A DNA stretch of 64,000 nucleotides from Strigamia acuminata (Eukaryota; Arthropoda; Chilopoda; Geophilomorpha; Linotaeniidae), in NCBI GenBank assembly GCA_949358305.1, contig OX442314.1, positions 47,934,581 through 47,998,580 of the forward strand, in the 5' to 3' direction. The notes under the pieces are model-generated. The model searched no databases. It was given only the letters and a program-made list of their open reading frames with translations, and was not told where the DNA came from. Positions 63,507 to 64,000 of the stretch are shown in pieces. Within the stretch, counting starts at the first letter, position 1. Each line of letters opens with the position of its first letter. The translations under genes and the position numbers were made by a program.

Positions 63507-63706
63507 ATGGCCGTTGCTAAACAAAATAAATGATTTAATTCAGACAAAAGCTTAAAAGTACAAAATAAAATTACTTCTAAACAAATGGAAATGGTTGAAG
63601 TGGACTTCCTTCCAACCAAATGCTTGACGAGTTCGTCTAAATAGCAATCCAAAGTGACTTCGATTTCTTCCGCACTCCCTGAAACTTGCAGAACTTCTCT
63701 TTTCAT
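63503..63706 (-). CDS. Minus-strand ORF, 67 aa, intact copy
   Basis: ATG at 63706, stop at 63503. 'MKREVLQVSGSAEEIEVTLD', 'CYLDELVKHLVGRKS', then a hydrophobic Cys-containing helix ending 'ELNHLFCLATAI'. Three copies. Tail-to-tail with the small plus ORF (stops overlap by 3 nt) and head-to-head with the next plus ORF (12 nt between start codons). The size resembles small herpesvirus packaging or capsid proteins, but no homology can be claimed. Confidence 0.5.
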   Translation of the reverse strand: MKREVLQVSGSAEEIEVTLDCYLDELVKHLVGRKSTSTISICLEVILFCTFKLLSELNHLFCLATAI

Positions 63707-63718
63707 TTAAAGGTTGAA

Positions 63719-64000
63719 ATGAAGTTGTGCCTTAAAATGTCAAAAACATTTCCTGGAGCTGATGTGACATTTCCATGTGTAAAATATCAACTCGCTTCCT
63801 GTTTATCAAACGTTTTTTCAATAAAAAAAGCGAGTGCCTTTTATGAAAACATAACATTTTCTTCACAAAGAAAACATGGTATCTTATTATTGCCTCAGGA
63901 TGGCTCCCAGCAACTTCGGACGATCGATGTTCGATGCAAATGGATTCAACTGGACAGGATCGGTTCGCCCACGTTGTTTCGGGCGATGGTTAGGAAAACA
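63719..64000 (+). CDS. Partial ORF at window end
   Basis: ATG 63719 opens a frame that runs off the window (94 codons). The first 60 residues ('MKLCLKMSKTFPGADVTFPC' and 'YENITFSSQRKHGILLLP') read like a globular protein. At about 63905 the sequence becomes an FDW-family fragment ('NGFNWTGSVRPRCFGRWLGK' in another frame), so the gene is truncated there. Confidence 0.4.
   Translation, partial: MKLCLKMSKTFPGADVTFPCVKYQLASCLSNVFSIKKASAFYENITFSSQRKHGILLLPQDGSQQLRTIDVRCKWIQLDRIGSPTLFRAMVRKT
63905..64000 (+). pseudogene. FDW-family gene, 5' fragment at window end
   Basis: 'FDANGFNWTGSVRPRCFGRW' matches the family N-terminal block at 4810 and 48120. It continues beyond the window. Confidence 0.5.

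Overview
The window is eukaryotic, from an invertebrate-like metazoan that I cannot name. The evidence is spliceosomal introns of about 70 nt with GT...AG ends, two Ty3/gypsy LTR retrotransposons with retroviral domain order, and fragments of two animal piRNA-pathway genes (a Piwi-clade Argonaute exon and an FKBP6/Shutdown-like exon). There are no operons, Shine-Dalgarno sites, tRNA or rRNA genes that I can see. Almost nothing here is an intact ordinary host gene: the locus is a dense mosaic of transposons, virus-like sequence and duplicated gene families, most of them broken.

Layout. 0-9.5 kb: fragments (a multicopy 'FDW' family, an unrecognised minus-strand ORF, the Piwi exon, a gag scrap, a divergent copy of a herpesvirus nuclear-egress-like gene, a copia scrap, short tandem repeats). 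9.5-10.4 kb: a 21-bp minisatellite. 12.4-22.5 kb: element 1, a Ty3/gypsy element with long coiled-coil/SR-rich Gag, a textbook -1 frameshift site, Pol, and an Env resembling bunyavirus-type class II fusion glycoproteins. 22.9-30.9 kb: LTR copies and element 2, a second Ty3/gypsy lineage (three CCHC knuckles, tRNA-Arg-like primer site). 31-36 kb: FDW, Ulp1-protease-like and other family fragments. 36.4-40.4 kb: a virus-like block interrupted by the LTR and truncated gag of element 3. 40.4-64 kb: repeated blocks in which the virus-like genes, the FKBP6 exon, zinc-ribbon exons, Ulp1-like proteases, a protein with a C-terminal SUMO-interacting motif, and repeat-rich proteins are shuffled.

The most interesting signal is the virus-like block. 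About ten partial copies of one gene carry the features of the herpesvirus nuclear egress lamina protein (UL31/UL53, NEC1): a CxxC zinc site with an upstream Cys, a conserved Pro-[ST]-Tyr segment and a C-terminal hydrophobic strand. Its start codon overlaps the stop of an upstream gene, and the genes that follow are packed as in a compact DNA virus (stop codons overlapping tail to tail, start codons 12 nt apart head to head). In two copies the gene is cut and joined to an FKBP6-like exon exactly at a splice-acceptor-like site. I infer an endogenized, repeatedly rearranged herpesvirus-like element in a transposon-rich locus, possibly a piRNA-cluster-like region. Family assignments were made by eye; no database search was possible.
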